This document shows, piece by piece, positions 30,981-32,483 of a stretch of 32,483 bases of DNA. The position numbers were made by a program, and so were the translations under genes. Below the pieces are notes generated by a model. It saw only the letters and a list, made by a program, of their open reading frames with translations, made no database searches and had not been told where the DNA came from. Position 1 is the stretch's first letter; every line of letters starts with the position of its first letter. This stretch comes from Symploca sp. SIO2E6. Lineage in GTDB: Bacteria > Cyanobacteriota > Cyanobacteriia > Cyanobacteriales > Coleofasciculaceae. The stretch is from NCBI GenBank assembly GCA_010672425.1, contig JAAHGR010000032.1, positions 1-32,483 on the forward strand. The letters are read 5' to 3'.

Positions 30981-32478
30981 CATTCCTAAGACAGACAACC
31001 CGAAAACCAATACCTTTATCCTTGAAAAATGGTGCGTCGCCGTGGCGGAAGGTACTACGACAGTCCCAGGGATTGTAAAACCAGGAACCCCCGCGTACTA
31101 TGCGACAAGGATTATTCTGATCATCTTTTAACCAAGCACTACCATCTTTGGGAGCTCCATAGTAATTGTTATGCCAATGATCCTCACACCATTCCCAGAC
31201 ATTACCATGCATGTCATATAAGCCAAAAGCATTGGCTACTTGAAAACTCCCTACTGGGGTAGTTTTTCTTCGATCCTCTCCCCTGAGACCAGAACCGTAG
31301 GTATAGTCATTATGGTAGTTAGCCAAATCAGTGTTAATCGTCTCCCCAAAGTGGAATGGGGTTGTTGTGCCAGCGCGACAGGCATATTCCCATTGAGCCT
31401 CACTAGGTAATCGGTAGGTACGTCCGGTTTTTCTGGAGAGTCTGGCACAGAATTCTTGAGCATCAAACCACGATACCCGCTCTACTGGTAAATTATCACC
31501 TTTGAAGTTAGAGGGATCAGCATTTAAAGAGCGACTAACTTTGCGTAAGGCGGCTACGGCTTTCCACTGTGCCTGAGTAATCGTAAATTTCCCCAAATAG
31601 AAGGGTTTGACAGTTACTGAGTGCTGGGGAATTTCCTCAGCAACTCGTCTCTTCTCCCTATCTGGGGAACCCATCATAAAAGTACCACCAGGGATTGCCA
31701 CCATCTCCAGCAGGATTCCCTTACCCAAGTCTTCGGTAAAGAAATTTGCTTGGCAGAGATTGCGACTATTTTCCTTACCCTGGGAGTCTACGGTGACTAC
31801 TTCAAAGTTAAAGGATTGGAGTTTGATATCCCCGGGTTGAGGCGAATTAGAAAACCAGTCAGCGATTCTCACCAATGGGGTTTTTCGTGAAGAAGACAAC
31901 GACTTATCAGCCTTTCCCCCAAAGAAACCTGCTTTCTTCACTGATGCTTGAGCAGAATTTCCCTCACTTCCACTCTTCCTGAGCAGTGGTGGCGGATTGA
32001 CTATCCGGTCAATCTCTGCCAACCGTTGTAAAATTACCTGAGTATTCGCCGGACGTTGACTGGCAACACGCATCATCAACTCATCGATAAAGTCTGCCAA
32101 TTCCGGTACAATATCAAGACAATGAGAGCGCCAGTTTAACTGATCATTGAGAGGGTCATAAATTGCTGCATCGTTTGGTTGCTTACCCGTCAGCAGAAAA
32201 ACAAAGGTGCGTCCTAAAGCAAAGAAATCTGACTGGGGTACTGCTCGATAGTTAAACTGCTCTGGGGGTGTGTAGCCAAAGGAAGCAACCCCGGTAACTT
32301 GTCCTTTTACTTGTTTAAGCTGATAAGTAGCAGTCATTTCCCTAACTGAACCAAAATCAATCAAAACCAACTGTCCATCTGTCCTGAGGATAATATTCGA
32401 TGGCTTAATATCGCGGTGGGAAGAGTTCTGCTGTGGCACAACGTGCAGAATTTCTGATATCGGAAGATCACACCTCAT
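30958..32478 (-). CDS. Ser/Thr kinase-SUMF1 paralogue lacking a recognisable N-lobe (edge of window)
   Basis: Similarity to the neighbouring kinase starts only at SEILHVVPQQ, just before the catalytic loop HRDIKPSN (21-28) and DFG (41-43). The zinc-ribbon, glycine loop and ATP-binding lysine are missing. Upstream residues (MRCDLPI) are unlike kinases and lead into a CATAACTC heptamer at the window edge. The SUMF1 domain is complete (IPGGTFMMGS, RLPSEAQWEYACRAG, GNVWEWCEDHW, IVRGGSW). There is no membrane helix; the linker contains a translated interspersed element (GGKADKSLSSSR). The frame is open at the edge, so the gene may continue, but what is visible suggests a kinase-dead or truncated protein. 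The C-terminus and stop come from TTAGGTG repeats. Confidence 0.75.
   Translation of the reverse strand: MRCDLPISEILHVVPQQNSSHRDIKPSNIILRTDGQLVLIDFGSVREMTATYQLKQVKGQVTGVASFGYTPPEQFNYRAVPQSDFFALGRTFVFLLTGKQPNDAAIYDPLNDQLNWRSHCLDIVPELADFIDELMMRVASQRPANTQVILQRLAEIDRIVNPPPLLRKSGSEGNSAQASVKKAGFFGGKADKSLSSSRKTPLVRIADWFSNSPQPGDIKLQSFNFEVVTVDSQGKENSRNLCQANFFTEDLGKGILLEMVAIPGGTFMMGSPDREKRRVAEEIPQHSVTVKPFYLGKFTITQAQWKAVAALRKVSRSLNADPSNFKGDNLPVERVSWFDAQEFCARLSRKTGRTYRLPSEAQWEYACRAGTTTPFHFGETINTDLANYHNDYTYGSGLRGEDRRKTTPVGSFQVANAFGLYDMHGNVWEWCEDHWHNNYYGAPKDGSAWLKDDQNNPCRIVRGGSWFYNPWDCRSTFRHGDAPFFKDKGIGFRVVCLRNEVLGVRC
30994..31095 (-). other. Candidate DGR-type variable region (VR2)
   Basis: 34 codons from RGGSW to GFRVV, the same length as VR1. 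The variable clusters read FYN, WD, F, HGDA and DKG here versus HDQ, KN, Y, VYYE and NLN in VR1. Confidence 0.4.
31875..31938. repeat. Palindromic interspersed element inside the kinase-SUMF1 coding sequence
   Basis: TTTTTCGTGAAGAAGACAAC and CAGCCTTTCCCCCAAAG align with the element at 25739-25804 in the GT39 gene with one small indel. It encodes about residues 181-202, in the linker between kinase and SUMF1 domains. Confidence 0.7.
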
Positions 32479-32483
32479 AACTC

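Noticed and set aside
1-32483. tRNA or rRNA genes
   Set aside because: No cloverleaf with a GTTCRANNC arm or rRNA-like conserved stretch was found by eye in the gaps; a tRNA-detection program would settle it.

Overview
The window looks like chromosome from a filamentous, repeat-rich cyanobacterium. HIP1-type GCGATCGC octamers are scattered through the genes. The gene content is cyanobacterial: acpP-fabF-tkt order, a DevBCA-type exporter, a DUF1825 protein, Uma2 nucleases and Ser/Thr kinases with a Cys-rich N-terminus. Nearly every intergenic gap carries short tandemly repeated (STRR) heptanucleotides. I cannot assign a genus. No rRNA, tRNA, CRISPR array, phage or full-length transposase gene was seen.

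Layout. 1-7.7 kb, plus strand: PBP2 (mrdA), DUF1825 protein, carotenoid-desaturase/isomerase-like flavoprotein, Uma2 nuclease with a heptad-repeat tail, RuvA, SbcD-like nuclease. 7.9-13.2 kb: a divergent TetR regulator, a 1.2 kb non-coding block with a 146-bp tandem repeat, then devB-devC-devA encoding an ABC exporter. 13.3-20.7 kb: AAA+ ATPase, RsmD, acpP, fabF and transketolase, closed by a strong terminator. 20.7-32.5 kb, minus strand: PD-(D/E)XK-like protein, O-antigen-ligase-like membrane protein, YaaW-like protein, GT39-type membrane glycosyltransferase, TPR protein, RsmE, and two tandem paralogues joining a Ser/Thr kinase to a SUMF1/FGE (C-type-lectin-fold) domain. The second paralogue runs up to the window edge and lacks a recognisable kinase N-lobe.

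Most genes are ordinary housekeeping genes: cell wall, fatty-acid synthesis, Calvin/pentose phosphate cycle, recombination and rRNA methylation. The TetR-devBCA group is the clearest functional unit, a probable regulated envelope exporter. The O-antigen-ligase-like and GT39 proteins suggest surface glycan work.

The unusual content is the repeat biology. (i) STRR arrays form mosaics with shared leader sequences, reach start codons, supply stop codons, and in the GT39 gene sit in frame inside the coding region. (ii) A short palindromic element is translated in the same frame inside two unrelated proteins (GT39 and the second kinase), with half-copies between genes. (iii) There are several MITE-like elements: a 130-bp pair with 13-bp terminal repeats, and two insertions flanked by TA inside one unit of the 146-bp repeat. 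(iv) The C-termini of the two kinase-SUMF1 proteins differ almost only at the residue clusters that diversity-generating retroelements (DGRs) mutate. No reverse transcriptase or template repeat lies in the window, so that remains a hypothesis. Several ORF-track starts run into repeats and were moved to internal starts.
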